The position numbers and the translations under genes are program-made. From positions 52,505,890 to 52,569,889 of the forward strand of contig OX104134.1 of NCBI GenBank assembly GCA_944470555.2: a DNA stretch of 64,000 bases. The letters run 5' to 3'. The DNA comes from Heterobilharzia americana (Eukaryota; Platyhelminthes; Trematoda; Strigeidida; Schistosomatidae). A model generated the notes under the pieces. That model was not told the origin of the DNA, ran no database searches, and worked only from the letters and a program-made list of their open reading frames with translations. Numbering within the stretch: the first letter of the stretch is position 1; each line of letters starts with the position of its first letter. Positions 62,777-64,000 of the stretch are shown here, piece after piece.

Positions 62777-62872
62777 ATTTCTTCACCAACCGACTTATCC
62801 AACTTTGACAGTTATTCAGAAGAAGAAGACTTGCCTCCAGAAGACTTAACCGGTTGGGATGAAGACTTCTGA
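62777..62872 (+). CDS. PKG last coding exon: AGC C-tail and stop
   Basis: Acceptor attatcaaacag precedes. Phase 0: ISSPTDLSNFDSYSEEEDLP then PEDLTGWDEDF and TGA (62870-62872). The SPTD-SNFD element and acidic end with W-D-x-D-F match the PKG C-terminus closely. This tail packs on the kinase N-lobe in AGC kinases. The exon is in frame only if the one-base lesion in the previous exon is discounted. Confidence 0.96.
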   Translation: MSSPTDLSNFDSYSEEEDLPPEDLTGWDEDF

Positions 62873-63037
62873 ATCACTGACAGCTAAATTCATCATCAAC
62901 AAATAAACTTAACCAGCGTGGACGATAAAACAACCATTGGACCACAACAATGGTAAGATGATTAAACAAACCTCCTTCCTCCCTTCATATTTCCTCCCAC
63001 TTTGTAATCTAAATAAGAAAAACTGATAACAAACATC

Positions 63038-63073
63038 AATAATAATAATAATAACAATAATAATAGTAGTAAT
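63038..63073. repeat. AAT trinucleotide repeat
   Basis: About 11 imperfect AAT units in the PKG 3' region. Confidence 0.85.
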
Positions 63074-63385
63074 GAAACGATAGTGAAGATTCAAGTGACA
63101 AGAGATATTTTCTTTTGGCTGATATTTTTATTTTATTTTTGTTTCCATTATTAATATTATTATCGTCAACACAGTCTTGTGAAATTGTACTAATTAGTTT
63201 TGTATTTTCTTGACAAATGTCAGAGAAGAAAGTATATAAGTATGCTTATTTCTTGACACTTTCATAAAACTTGTTTTTATGCACAACCACTACCGCTACT
63301 GATATTAGCAATAGCGGTGCTAATACTATCATAAGCCCTAATCATAACAAAATATTCATTTTGCCTAGCTGAACATGTTCATTTG

Positions 63386-63391
63386 AATAAA
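63386..63391 (+). terminator. Candidate polyadenylation signal
   Basis: AATAAA in tttgaataaagaaag about 515 bp after the PKG stop. Another hexamer at 62902 is only 30 bp from the stop. Which one is used cannot be decided from sequence. Confidence 0.4.
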
Positions 63392-64000
63392 GAAAGAAAA
63401 CTTACATCAGTTATAGTAAGCATTACAATTTTATATTTCCTAAGCAGTAGCATTAACAGTACACCAAACAAGTGTAAGTTCTAGCCGAATTAGCTAAATT
63501 CAAAGTCAAGAAGAATCGGACACAGAATATTAACAATTCAGATTATAGATACCTATCATTCTAGAAAGTAACCCTTTGGCTAATCTTACTAAACACTCGA
63601 CGTAATGATGAAGATGGAGCAGTCAGGTGACCACTGAATATAGTTATGAAGTTAGCGAATGCTTATGGCCTGAGGTTTTAGTGCACCGTCTTGGCACCAA
63701 AATAGTCCTAGGTTTGAAATAAATAAACATTTAAAATATATGAGTAAAAGCTAAGTAATCTTTTACGATGGCGTTGAGTGACTTTAGCTCTCTAAGTTTG
63801 TTTTCGTGTACAGGCATCCACACCTTGACGTTCGCTATTTTTTGCGTTTTCTTTATTCTGGTCGGCAGCCACTAGCTCAGAGTCCCTAGCTTAGACATTA
63901 ACAGAGAGATTAGTTAACTTTCTTCCCTTAATGTAACCACTTATTCTCTGACGAATAAATAAACTGTTTTTTCTGATTTCTTAATACAGTATAACTTGTT

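Larger units (their letters stand above)
62873..64000 (+). other. PKG 3' untranslated region and downstream flank
   Basis: AT-rich sequence after the stop with several AATAAA hexamers (62902, 63386, 63952 region). No further gene was recognised. An AAT microsatellite lies at 63038-63073. Confidence 0.6.

Noticed and set aside
1..64000. CRISPR arrays, bacterial operons or prophage
   Set aside because: Spliced genes, eukaryotic retroelements and microsatellites; no spaced direct-repeat array.

Overview
The window is nuclear DNA of a schistosome or close trematode relative. The evidence is AT-rich sequence, kilobase-scale GT-AG introns, SMalpha-type tRNA-headed repeats carrying hammerhead ribozymes, SR2/SjR2-like RTE non-LTR retrotransposons and Penelope-like elements (PLEs). 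There is no sign of prokaryotic gene organisation.

One host gene is clearly recognisable. It is a plus-strand cGMP-dependent protein kinase (PKG, AGC family) spread over 13 coding exons from 8561 to 62872. The exons encode, in order, the end of cyclic-nucleotide-binding domain A (8561, 13101), domain B (19445, 25038, 26236), a linker (27160), the glycine loop (31135), the VAIK-type lysine and alpha-C (32064), the catalytic loop (38339), the DFG and activation loop (48178), the lower C-lobe (50751, 51870) and the acidic AGC tail with stop (62777-62872). Intron phases chain through every junction except at the exon at 51870-51998, which carries an apparent one-base deletion in the codons for the conserved W-F-E-G stretch. 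The N-terminal exons were not found and probably lie upstream.

The introns are filled with mobile DNA. RTE copies lie at 1-2230 (+), 16029-19252 (-, nearly full length, flanked by AT repeats), 35998-37313 (+) and 55022-57005 (-). The last two share an 835-bp block in opposite orientation in which every stretch compared was identical, and the block encloses PKG exons 38339-51998. Three PLE remnants with RT and/or GIY-YIG coding lie at 5819-6840, 43700-44420 and 57711-59640, all minus strand. The one at 43700 is flanked by an inverted pair of about 130 bp.

Two families of hammerhead-ribozyme repeats are present. SMalpha-type copies lie near 15.5 kb and as a head-to-head pair at 40.6-41.1 kb. 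A second family, resembling the hammerhead motifs known in PLE pseudo-LTRs, lies near 5.8, 21.1, 43.0, 52.8 and 62.0-62.5 kb, the last as a palindrome of about 0.5 kb. Several ribozymes are sense-oriented within PKG introns, so the PKG pre-mRNA may contain self-cleaving or formerly self-cleaving motifs. Other content includes tRNA-like SINE fragments, a small MITE-like palindrome (50978-51120), AT microsatellites, an unassigned GC-richer island (23.0-24.3 kb) and an unusually long unexplained antisense open stretch (30158-30968). All element names, exon edges and ribozyme folds come from reading by eye; no search or folding program was run.
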